Shown one piece after another: positions 9,758 through 16,475 of a stretch of DNA of 64,000 nt. The notes beneath the pieces are model-generated. The model was not told the origin of the DNA and did not search any database. It was given only the letters and a program-made list of their open reading frames with translations. Source of the stretch: Enterobacter kobei (GTDB lineage: Bacteria > Pseudomonadota > Gammaproteobacteria > Enterobacterales > Enterobacteriaceae); contig NZ_CP017181.1 of NCBI RefSeq assembly GCF_001729765.1, forward strand, positions 2,728,001-2,792,000. Reading direction: 5' to 3'. A program made the translations under genes and the position numbers. Position 1 is the first letter of the stretch; every line of letters begins with the position of its first letter.

Positions 9758-10555
9758 CTAATCAGTTCCGCAGGGAAGAAATTGTGCTGCATCAGAGAGG
9801 GTATGCAGCAAAGTGGTGTCCTGAGGGTTGCCCATCCATACCGCCAGGGCGGTGTAGTTATCCTGCGCATTCCCCTCCTGCTCGCCATTCTTTTGAATGA
9901 TTTGGTTCATTAAGGTCAGCCATTCCTGGGGCGTATTGACCATATGCAGCGATTGCTTCATTTGCTCTTCGCTGACGCCGTGCCAGAACCCGTCGGTGCA
10001 GAGCAGGAATGCATCGCCGTCTTCGACCTGCACGACATCGCTGTAGCTCGCTTCCGGCCCACCGTTTTCAATCCCCAGCGCCAGATAGAGCAGATTACTG
10101 TTCAGGTTGTCGGTCTGGTGCCCGGCATCTTTCATCTGCTGCACCAGGCTGTGGTCGGTGGTGACATGCCACAGCCATCCCCGGCGAAACAGATACAGAC
10201 GGCTGTCTCCGGCATGCGCCCAGTAGGCCAGGCCATAATCACGGTCAATAAACAGGCTGACCAGCGTCGTGCCCATCCGGCGATAATCCTGAACGGCCTG
10301 CTGTTCGCTGAGAATGGTGCGATTCGCGGTCTGCACATAATCACGGATATGCTGCGCGTTAAGGTGTTTGTCGCCATCGAAGCGGGAAATAATACTGTTG
10401 CGGGCCAGTTCAGCGGCCACCTCACCGCCCGGCAGGCCAGCGATGCCGTCACAGACGACAAAGCAGGCTGAACGTTCCCCTATGGTTTCTCCCGTCTGAT
10501 CCTGGTTGCTGGCGCGCGTCCCCTGGCGGGAGAGAGAAGCCGTTGCGATATTCAT
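9758..10555 (-). CDS. pppA: T6SS PP2C-family Ser/Thr phosphatase PppA
   Basis: A 265-residue PP2C phosphatase. Metal-binding and catalytic motifs are all present: RASNQD near 15-20, VCDGIAG near 34-40, GTTLVSL, AGDSRLYL, LLCTDGFW and QDNYTAL near the C-terminus. PppA is known to dephosphorylate the FHA scaffold and so opposes the PpkA-like kinase encoded at 360-1778. It is cytoplasmic. The start overlaps the tagH stop by 4 bases (10552-10555), and a GGAAG binding site precedes it inside the tagH end. Confidence 0.94.
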   Translation of the reverse strand: MNIATASLSRQGTRASNQDQTGETIGERSACFVVCDGIAGLPGGEVAAELARNSIISRFDGDKHLNAQHIRDYVQTANRTILSEQQAVQDYRRMGTTLVSLFIDRDYGLAYWAHAGDSRLYLFRRGWLWHVTTDHSLVQQMKDAGHQTDNLNSNLLYLALGIENGGPEASYSDVVQVEDGDAFLLCTDGFWHGVSEEQMKQSLHMVNTPQEWLTLMNQIIQKNGEQEGNAQDNYTALAVWMGNPQDTTLLHTLSDAAQFLPCGTD

Positions 10556-12306
10556 TTGTCTTCCGATCCGCTCTGTGAGTCTTTGTACTGATTCACCTCC
10601 ATGTCATACGCATGAAGGAAGGCTTCGCCGAACAGGGTGTGGAAGTCATCCTCAATCTCGCCCGCCGTCTCGCCATAGCTGCGAACAAAATAGTCCCACA
10701 GGGCGGCTTTACGGCTGCCCGGCAGCGCCAGACGCGAGGTCATGCCGTTTTGCTTCGCCTGCTCTTCCAGTTGTTCCGGATTAAAGGATTGCAGCATCGC
10801 GGCAATAATGGCGCGGATGCCGGAGATCATGCCCAACTGGTGCGCCTGCAGATCGATCAACGCATCGCGCACGGATTTCGTTGGCGGCATAAAGCCCGGC
10901 ATCGGGGTGCCAAACATCTGGATCAGAACCGTTTTCCCGGTCGGCAACAGCTTGAACGGGTTGTTGGCATCGTCCAGCACCATGGTCATATCGGCTTTTA
11001 CGCCGCGTTTAAGAATAGAGCGTGAGGAGAGCAGCGCCACGGTGCCCTGAGAGAACATGCCGAGGATCTGCCCCAGCTGACGCATATTTTCCCGGTCAAA
11101 CTGCGGGACAGGCTGCATTTCGCTCAGCCCCATCCCTTCCAGCAGTGCCTGCAGCAGTTCCCCCTGCAACACATCGCCCTTCTCTCCAGTGTTCGCGGTA
11201 GCAGATGGCGAGGCAGCGTTATTAACCGGATCGATACGCAGTCGGCCCTTAGGGGTCTGAGCGCTGCTGCGCGCAACGGCCTGCGGCGTAGGCATCGTGA
11301 AACCTGCGTAATCTGGTCTCACCGGCTCCTCTTCTGCACGCGGCGTTTCCTGCGGCTCAGGGGCAAAAAGCGGGGAACCGGCAAGGACGTCTTCCTCCTG
11401 CTCAGGCTCAGGCGCTGGCTTTTCGTCAGTGATGTCATCCGGATGGGTTAACGGCGCCCCGCCCATCAGCCCGAGCGGGTCATCATTGCGTGCAGCCGGC
11501 GCGCTGGCCTTGCCACCAAATAGCGCCAGCGGATCGAGTTCATCTACCGCCTCTTCTTTAGGGGCGGGTTGAGTCTCAACAGGTGGCACCAGCGTGGAAG
11601 GCGTCACGTCGTCGAAAATGCTCTCTTTTTTGAACAGCGTTTCTTCGCCGAACAGCGTGTCCGGGTCGACATTCTTACGCTCAAGCGTGGGATCGCTGTC
11701 GTTGAACATCGCCAGCGGATCTTCAGCATTACGCTCCGGCGCCGCAGGCTGAGAGAACGGATCCTGCGAAGCCGCTGACTGCGGTTTTGCACGGTTGCTG
11801 GAGATGCTGTCGGAGATGGAAAACTCCTGCATCAGGCTATCCCAGATTTCCGACGGCACGGCAGTTGGTTCCGCTTTACCGCGTGGCGCAGGGTTAGCAG
11901 GCTTCGGTTGCGATGCTGGCGCTGGCGCGGCTGTCGGATGCGCCTGCTGCTGCATGCTGGCGGCCATGCGGCTCACCGGCTGCGTGTCGTGGATAAGTTC
12001 GGCCACTTCGATACGGTAGTCATCAATACCGAGAATGTCGCCATCCTGCAGTTCAACCTGACGCCCCCGCTCCAGCGGAATATCATTTAATACCACGCGG
12101 GTGACGCTGCCACGGTTAGTGACGCGACATTCACCATTGGCGTCAACGTGAACAATGGCCTGCAGGCGCGAGATGGTGCGGTCATTGTCCGGCAACACCA
12201 GATTGTTATCCGTACCGCGCCCAATGGTGCCGCCCGGGGCATAAAAATCACAGCTGCTCTGCGGCGGCTGATGACCGGGTTTCGTAGAAATAATCGTGAA
12301 TCGCAT
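10552..12306 (-). CDS. tagH: T6SS FHA-domain scaffold protein TagH (Fha)
   Basis: A 584-residue protein. The N-terminal FHA domain (about 1-100) shows the phosphothreonine-binding loops TIGRGTDNNLVLPDN and ISRLQAIV. A long low-complexity linker rich in Pro, Ala, Glu and Asp follows (about 115-365, with repeated PLALF/PLAMF motifs). The C-terminal 200 residues form the conserved TagH domain (QLLQALLEGMGL-like start, then VRDALIDLQAHQLGMI). In Pseudomonas and Serratia, the phosphorylated FHA protein promotes T6SS assembly. It starts the second gene block after the effector module and is coupled to pppA by a 4-base overlap. AGGA lies about 7 bases before the ATG. Confidence 0.93.
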   Translation of the reverse strand: MRFTIISTKPGHQPPQSSCDFYAPGGTIGRGTDNNLVLPDNDRTISRLQAIVHVDANGECRVTNRGSVTRVVLNDIPLERGRQVELQDGDILGIDDYRIEVAELIHDTQPVSRMAASMQQQAHPTAAPAPASQPKPANPAPRGKAEPTAVPSEIWDSLMQEFSISDSISSNRAKPQSAASQDPFSQPAAPERNAEDPLAMFNDSDPTLERKNVDPDTLFGEETLFKKESIFDDVTPSTLVPPVETQPAPKEEAVDELDPLALFGGKASAPAARNDDPLGLMGGAPLTHPDDITDEKPAPEPEQEEDVLAGSPLFAPEPQETPRAEEEPVRPDYAGFTMPTPQAVARSSAQTPKGRLRIDPVNNAASPSATANTGEKGDVLQGELLQALLEGMGLSEMQPVPQFDRENMRQLGQILGMFSQGTVALLSSRSILKRGVKADMTMVLDDANNPFKLLPTGKTVLIQMFGTPMPGFMPPTKSVRDALIDLQAHQLGMISGIRAIIAAMLQSFNPEQLEEQAKQNGMTSRLALPGSRKAALWDYFVRSYGETAGEIEDDFHTLFGEAFLHAYDMEVNQYKDSQSGSEDK

Positions 12307-12333
12307 GGCGTATTCCTGCTGGTATGATTAGCG

Positions 12334-12377
12334 CTCAAACGCTGCCGCTCTCGGGGGTGAGAACGGCGGCGTTTGAG
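12334..12377. repeat. Long imperfect inverted repeat ahead of tagH
   Basis: Arms of 19 bases (CTCAAACGCTGCCGCTCTC and its near-complement, 17 matches) enclose a G-rich loop of about 6 bases. It sits between the membrane immunity candidate and tagH. No T-run follows on the minus strand, so this is not a classic intrinsic terminator. An mRNA processing or attenuation hairpin separating the cargo block from the tagH-pppA block is more likely. Confidence 0.5.
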
Positions 12378-12393
12378 AAATTGAATATCAAAA

Positions 12394-12810
12394 CTATTTA
12401 ATGAAGGTGATAAAATATAATCCAACAATGAGCCATAGAGTGAATATTAATGCCTGTAGCTTATAACGACGATGTAACTTTAGTATCCAGCCAATTCTTT
12501 CTTCAGGTAACGACTGCACATATTTATAAGCTTCTTCCTGAACAAGCCTTTCACGCGTAAATTTCATTTTAATGCCTTTATAAAGGCGAACGAACCAGAT
12601 TATTTTTTGATAATTAGCCAGCGAACCAAAAAAAGAAGCATAGTCGGTTACAAGATCCAGATCATATCCTTTGCGCCGATAGTCTGAAAGTAACTGATTA
12701 TAATCAGCCTCGTGTTTTTTGAAATAACGAGAACTGAGCAGATCCATAATTATAACAATCAACAATAAAACCACGATAAGAAATAATAGTAAATTCTCTA
12801 TATTCACCAT
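12394..12810 (-). CDS. Small two-helix inner-membrane protein, candidate immunity protein
   Basis: A 138-residue protein with one hydrophobic helix at each end (about 5-27 and 117-137) and a basic, cytoplasm-like middle (KIIWFVRLYKGIKMKF). Its start overlaps the stop of the preceding gene by 7 bases (ATGGTGA), so the two are translationally coupled. Immunity proteins to membrane-depolarising T6SS toxins and pore-forming colicins are typically small inner-membrane proteins encoded just after the toxin. By that analogy I infer immunity to the product of 12804-13805. I recognise no named family. The gene is clearly more AT-rich than the T6SS core genes, as expected for exchangeable cargo. Confidence 0.7.
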   Translation of the reverse strand: MVNIENLLLFLIVVLLLIVIIMDLLSSRYFKKHEADYNQLLSDYRRKGYDLDLVTDYASFFGSLANYQKIIWFVRLYKGIKMKFTRERLVQEEAYKYVQSLPEERIGWILKLHRRYKLQALIFTLWLIVGLYFITFIK

Positions 12811-13805
12811 ATTTTATCCATCATATACTCAGTCGCTCCGCCCGCTATCTCACCACCAACGTATCCACCTGCAGCTGCCCCGACAATGGAGCAGGCGAGC
12901 AGTCCTACGCCCCCCGTCGCAACACCAAGCGCAACGCATACACCAGCACCTGCCATGGCTCCGTATTTACCACCGTAAATACCCCCTGCCAGGCTTGCAC
13001 CAAAGCTGCTGTATTTTTTCACAGCAACTTTAGAGCAACTCTGCTCTCGTCCCGCGGTGCAGGCATTGTAAACTTCATTAGTGGTATTTGCACCTGCAAA
13101 ACCTATTGCAAGCCACCCTCCCGCTTTAAGAAAACGAGCGGCCTTAGAGGCATTATCGATATATTTTGAATAACCACGAATAGAAGCGACTCCGGCTGTA
13201 CTCCATTCATGTACAATGGATCTGCTTGACAAGCCTAATGCATGCTTCAATTCGTTATAGGGTTTCATCTTTAAGGTCAGACGAGACAATTTGTTTAATA
13301 AACCATCCAACTCAGAAAAGAGGCGCTGACGCTCAACAAAAAACTGTTGGCTTATCAATGTCCCTTGTGCTCTGTACTGATTCTGGTAAGCCAACTCAAT
13401 GGATTTAAGTTTTTTTTCTATTTCACTAAAATATTTTTCGCCTGCATCAGCAACGACACCAAGGGACTTATCCATAAAATTAGTGACTGCAGCTATAGTA
13501 CTAAAATGTTGGTTAAAGAAATTCGCTTCTCCAGAGTTAAGATCGGCCAGAGCACCATTGACTTTCTTTTTAGCAAGCTGTAATTGCTTAAGTTGCACAG
13601 AATTATTACTTCCCGGCACATCTAGAATCAACATCTGCCCAGGCTTTGACCACTGCGCATCACTATTAACCTGCATGAAATAACGTGCAGCATCACTATT
13701 TGGATTATTGAATAAAAGCCTTGCCTGGAAATCCAGGGTTCCGGGTTGCTGAACAATACAATATCCCGGATTAACTAATGATTGACTAGCCATATTCATT
13801 CCCAT
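12804..13805 (-). CDS. Candidate membrane-active T6SS effector with glycine-zipper C-terminus
   Basis: A 333-residue protein encoded between hcp and tagH. Residues about 15-65 are beta-rich with a WSKPGQMLI motif similar to short modules at the N-termini of other T6SS cargo. Residues 85-200 form long amphipathic helices (KYFSEIEKKLKSIELAYQN; QRLFSELDGLLNKLSRL). The C-terminal 100 residues are Gly/Ala-rich, with AGGWLAIGFAG near 228-238 and glycine-zipper helices from 264 to 325 separated by a short turn. There is no signal peptide, PAAR or VgrG domain, so delivery inside the Hcp tube would fit its size. A pore-forming or depolarising toxin is inferred from the C-terminus and the coupled membrane immunity candidate. 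The start could be 13805 or 13793. I know no validated function. Confidence 0.75.
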   Translation of the reverse strand: MGMNMASQSLVNPGYCIVQQPGTLDFQARLLFNNPNSDAARYFMQVNSDAQWSKPGQMLILDVPGSNNSVQLKQLQLAKKKVNGALADLNSGEANFFNQHFSTIAAVTNFMDKSLGVVADAGEKYFSEIEKKLKSIELAYQNQYRAQGTLISQQFFVERQRLFSELDGLLNKLSRLTLKMKPYNELKHALGLSSRSIVHEWSTAGVASIRGYSKYIDNASKAARFLKAGGWLAIGFAGANTTNEVYNACTAGREQSCSKVAVKKYSSFGASLAGGIYGGKYGAMAGAGVCVALGVATGGVGLLACSIVGAAAGGYVGGEIAGGATEYMMDKIW

Positions 13806-13861
13806 TGATTTTCACAAATAAGCACTCGCATTCAAATAAAAATGGAGGTGAACCAGCATCC

Positions 13862-13896
13862 AAACGTTGATGTTTTCTTAAAAAACGGCAACGTTT
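13862..13896. repeat. Inverted repeat between lipoprotein and candidate effector
   Basis: Perfect 8-base arms AAACGTTG and CAACGTTT, continued by a second paired stretch GTTTT/AAAAC after a 2-base mismatch. It lies 11 bp after the lipoprotein stop. On the minus strand no T-run follows, so it may slow or process the transcript rather than end it. Confidence 0.45.
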
Positions 13897-13906
13897 AAAA
13901 ACTCTC

Positions 13907-14308
13907 CTACTCTGTTTTGGCTAGCGATAACTCACCTTTGGCATTTACACTGAGAATAAAGCGAGCCGCATAGCGAAGTTCCGTATTATGAGTTCTCGCC
14001 TTCAATACCACATCATATTCCCCTGACTGCCAGTCCACTTTATCCCAGCGAAGACACTCTTCAGAGTTTAAAATGTGGGTGGAAGGAAATGTTCCTGGAG
14101 AGAAAGCAATTTCCCATTTGTTACCTACACGTCGAGATATAGAAGGTTCGTAAACTAACACAGGCTCACTTAGCCTCATGTCATTCGAAATCCCAAAACA
14201 GGGTACATTTTTTTCCACCTTAACAGTTAAACTTTGAAACTGAGCAGGATGGGATATGCAGGCGCTACATGATAATACAATGGGTATAACCGTTAACGCT
14301 CTTTCCAT
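13907..14308 (-). CDS. Small periplasmic lipoprotein, possible T6SS immunity protein
   Basis: A 133-residue protein beginning MERALTVIPIVLSCSAC, a short lipoprotein signal with lipobox VLSC, so the mature protein should be lipid-anchored and periplasmic. The rest is predicted beta-rich with two further cysteines (VPCFG; EECLRW). The reading frame extends 42 codons upstream into hcp, but that part is basic and unlikely to be used. The lipoprotein start at 14308 follows the hcp stop by 67 bp and a strong hairpin. Its place between hcp and a candidate effector suggests an immunity role, perhaps for an effector that has been lost or is encoded elsewhere. This is inference. No family is recognised with confidence. 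Confidence 0.72.
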   Translation of the reverse strand: MERALTVIPIVLSCSACISHPAQFQSLTVKVEKNVPCFGISNDMRLSEPVLVYEPSISRRVGNKWEIAFSPGTFPSTHILNSEECLRWDKVDWQSGEYDVVLKARTHNTELRYAARFILSVNAKGELSLAKTE

Positions 14309-14342
14309 CGCAAAAACACGCCGAATAGTGAACCAATCATAA

Positions 14343-14366
14343 TGGCCGGGGAAAACTCCCCGGCCA
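14343..14366 (-). terminator. Strong hairpin after hcp
   Basis: A perfect G+C-rich stem (TGGCCGGGGA with TCCCCGGCCA, 4-base loop) lies 9 bp after the hcp stop. Only TTAT follows on the minus strand, so termination is probably partial. Such a hairpin would stabilise the hcp message and lower expression of the genes behind it, which fits the large amount of Hcp needed. Confidence 0.65.
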
Positions 14367-14375
14367 CATGCGCAA

Positions 14376-14858
14376 TTACGCTTCTTTGTTCTCTTTGATG
14401 TTCCAGCCAGCGCTGCTTTCAGCACCTTTACCACCGGCAGTGGTCTGCTCCCAGTACTGCTGTTTCACTTTCGCAGCCTGGAACGCGTAGGTCACACCAA
14501 CGGTATCGCCGTTGTCTGCACCGGTGTACTGAACAGAAGTCACGAGCACATCTTCCAGCGTGATGCGGGTATATTCCACCTGCTGACCACCGGCTTTACA
14601 GACGGACAGTTCAACTTTGGTCAGGTGTTTACCGCTGGCGCAGTGTTTCAGGATTGCAGTGGTGGATTTGTCGATCAGAGCGTTAACGTGCAGATCGTTA
14701 AAGTTTACTTTACCGGCACCGCCGCCACCGCCAACGCTCATATTACCCGGCTGGGAAGCGCCCCAGGAGAAGGAGGTAATATCAGTCCAGCCGGTGTGGT
14801 TAGAATCTTTAGATTCGCCCGTAACACCCTCGACCTTCAGAAACATATCAATAGCCAT
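14376..14858 (-). CDS. tssD: T6SS tube protein Hcp
   Basis: A 160-residue Hcp protein starting MAIDMFLKVEGVTGESKD, followed by WTDITSFSWGASQPG, both family hallmarks. Hcp hexamers stack into the inner tube and also act as chaperone and carrier for small effectors. A glycine run (SVGGGGGAG near 40-48) forms a flexible loop. The ATG at 14858 is chosen because it gives the standard N-terminus. A 23-codon upstream extension has no family support. Strong hairpins and effector genes flank it on both sides, and codon use is typical of highly expressed genes. Confidence 0.97.
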   Translation of the reverse strand: MAIDMFLKVEGVTGESKDSNHTGWTDITSFSWGASQPGNMSVGGGGGAGKVNFNDLHVNALIDKSTTAILKHCASGKHLTKVELSVCKAGGQQVEYTRITLEDVLVTSVQYTGADNGDTVGVTYAFQAAKVKQQYWEQTTAGGKGAESSAGWNIKENKEA

Positions 14859-14968
14859 AATATCTACTCTTCGTGGATGAACAATATTGCTTTCGAAAAA
14901 GCACTTATATGGCAAACAGGAAAGCATGGGGCTGAATAAAACCGTCCATATTTTACCTCTGCCTCATA

Positions 14969-14990
14969 TCAAATGACCCGTGTCATTTGA
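14969..14990. promoter_or_regulatory. Palindrome upstream of hcp (candidate operator)
   Basis: Perfect 9-base arms TCAAATGAC and GTCATTTGA separated by 4 bases, about 110 bp upstream of the hcp start in the 179-bp hcp/tai4 gap. On the minus strand the palindrome falls between CTGTCA and TGATAT (spacing 16), a weak sigma-70-like promoter. It may be an operator controlling hcp separately from the upstream sheath genes. The regulator is unknown. Confidence 0.4.
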
Positions 14991-15037
14991 CAGTCTTACA
15001 TTCCCCCTGAATAAATGGAAAGAATGTGAAGTCTTTA

Positions 15038-15487
15038 CTACTGCGGGTTATCCTGAAGCCAGGTGCGGTCAGGATTGCCGATAATTAATTGAGGTACAAG
15101 TTTATTAAGTTCGTCGCTATGATAAAGACGTAGACAGTTTAACGTTACGCCTTTGACATCGGGTTTTCGCTCCGAGTGAAAGCCGTTAATTTTATTTTTA
15201 TATTTCCCAATAATGGCATTCACTTTGTCAATACCGTTTTCAGCATCAAACGGCACCCACTCAATAAATGCACTCGCACTGCGGGCCGCATCGATAGAAA
15301 ACTGGCTGTTCTTATCTGCCACCTGTGCAAGACAGCGCGCCAGGACCAAATCTTTTACCACCTGTCGGTATGTTTGCTGCTGATAAAAATCAACGTATGG
15401 GTTATCACTGCGAGCAGGAAAACAGAAGGCAGCGAACAAAAGAAATACTGCTTTTAGATATCTGAAAACGATTATTTTAATTCCCAA
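15038..15487 (-). CDS. tai4: Tai4-type periplasmic immunity protein
   Basis: About 149 residues. The N-terminus ([22 protein letters not shown]) is a signal peptide, so the protein acts in the periplasm. The mature part fits the Tai4 amidase-immunity family: helices with [35 protein letters not shown] and a C-terminal [10 protein letters not shown] motif. Tai4 is known to bind Tae4 and block its active site, protecting the cell from sister-cell attack. No ATG is available. I prefer TTG at 15487, which has AGGA about 9 bases upstream inside the end of tae4, over a TTG at 15517. Either start overlaps the tae4 stop, so the pair is coupled. Confidence 0.82.
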   Translation of the reverse strand: MGIKIIVFRYLKAVFLLFAAFCFPARSDNPYVDFYQQQTYRQVVKDLVLARCLAQVADKNSQFSIDAARSASAFIEWVPFDAENGIDKVNAIIGKYKNKINGFHSERKPDVKGVTLNCLRLYHSDELNKLVPQLIIGNPDRTWLQDNPQ

Positions 15488-15966
15488 AACCAGATTTCCT
15501 GACAGTAAGGAAAACAATCTGAGTTACATATAAACGAATTATTGCTCAGAGGCTCAATGAGGTCGATATGGCCACCGCCATAACCATCAATTCTATTGAA
15601 AAACACGACACCTTTTCTGCCCAACATTGAGCGGGCACCTGCCTCACGGTCAGTAAAAATTTCAGCCTTCCCAAAAACATGTGATTTATATAGTTGATCA
15701 GCAAGTAATTTTGCGCCAGGTTCAATTGTCTTTCCCTTATAGGGTCCCGCCTTTATGGGTAAACGCCCTGTAAATTCAACATTACATTTTAATAAGGCCA
15801 GACTCATTCGTACTGCACAGGTATTCTCGTAAGCAGGCTGCTGCTTGATAATCGTCGGATAGTCGTAGCCAATTTCAGAGAAGACCTGTTCACCCGAGGC
15901 AAACCCCGCGCGCGTGTGATTAGAAGAGTAATGCTGACGTTTCAGTTGTTCGTATAATGGTCTCAT
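15472..15966 (-). CDS. tae4: T6SS amidase effector Tae4
   Basis: A 164-residue NlpC/P60-like amidase effector. The catalytic pair is visible as Cys50 in [10 protein letters not shown] and His133 in GGHIDLI. Tae4 enzymes cleave peptidoglycan stem peptides (D,L-endopeptidase at gamma-D-Glu-mDAP) in the periplasm of rival cells. Two more cysteines near the C-terminus (CNSDCFPYC region) could form the stabilising disulfide seen in the family. There is no signal peptide, as expected for cargo exported through the tube. It starts 3 bp after the upstream immunity-like gene and overlaps tai4. Confidence 0.92.
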   Translation of the reverse strand: MRPLYEQLKRQHYSSNHTRAGFASGEQVFSEIGYDYPTIIKQQPAYENTCAVRMSLALLKCNVEFTGRLPIKAGPYKGKTIEPGAKLLADQLYKSHVFGKAEIFTDREAGARSMLGRKGVVFFNRIDGYGGGHIDLIEPLSNNSFICNSDCFPYCQEIWFWELK

Positions 15967-15969
15967 TTA

Positions 15970-16395
15970 TTACTCTCCTTTCGTACAAGGACGTAATTCT
16001 TTCATGCCGTCAATGATGATTTTTGAAGCGCGCTCCGCGCCTTGCTGTTTCGATAAGTTTGCAAAACGCGAATAAAGAAATTCATGGAGAGTATTTGGCA
16101 AAAAAGGTTTGCCCTTGCACCATGCAGTGCCCTCAGACGCGTCGACTACGCCGAGAAGATACATATTAGCCTTTATGCGTTCACGTTCATTTGTTTTCGA
16201 TAACCAGGCTTTAGCGAAGCGATCGGCGCTTAAATTTAAATCGTATCCCGTTAACAAGGACGGATCGCGTTGAAAGTTTGAAGTATCATCCTGAGGTAAT
16301 GCTTCGGCCTGAGGATATTTATAATTTCCTGTTTCCGCGCTTGCCAGAGTAGAAGCTGCCAGCAAACTGGTTACGATTAATAAAGTTTTTATCAT
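15970..16395 (-). CDS. Rap1a/Tai-like periplasmic immunity protein
   Basis: A 141-residue protein with a clean Sec signal peptide (MIKTLLIVTSLLAASTLASA). The mature helical domain carries YLLGVVDASEGTAWCKG and a C-terminal ELRPC, a pattern typical of the Rap1a/Tai immunity family known from Serratia amidase effectors. It precedes tae4 by 3 bp on the same strand. The locus therefore has immunity-type genes both before and after the amidase, and they are of different families. It might protect against the same Tae4, against a second Tae4 type from a competitor, or be an orphan. AAGGA lies about 6 bases before the ATG. Confidence 0.75.
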   Translation of the reverse strand: MIKTLLIVTSLLAASTLASAETGNYKYPQAEALPQDDTSNFQRDPSLLTGYDLNLSADRFAKAWLSKTNERERIKANMYLLGVVDASEGTAWCKGKPFLPNTLHEFLYSRFANLSKQQGAERASKIIIDGMKELRPCTKGE

Positions 16396-16443
16396 CGGAT
16401 ATCCTTATTCATTGACAGCAATTAACTGAAATGAGGCTTTTAG

Positions 16444-16469
16444 CTAGCCGGCCCCTTCGGGCCGGCTAG
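16444..16469 (-). terminator. Strong hairpin after tssC
   Basis: A perfect 11-bp stem (CTAGCCGGCCC / GGGCCGGCTAG) with a 4-base CTTC loop sits 6 bp after the tssC stop. No T-run follows on the minus strand. It probably stabilises the tssBC message and attenuates reading into the immunity/effector block. Confidence 0.6.
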
Positions 16470-16475
16470 TCATCA

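Noticed and set aside
13806..13906. Inverted repeat as an intrinsic terminator after the lipoprotein gene.
   Set aside because: No T-run on the minus strand after the stem; listed only as a repeat.
14859..14927. N-terminal extension of Hcp by 23 residues.
   Set aside because: All Hcp proteins start at the MAIDMFLKVEG-type sequence; the extension is in a regulatory gap.
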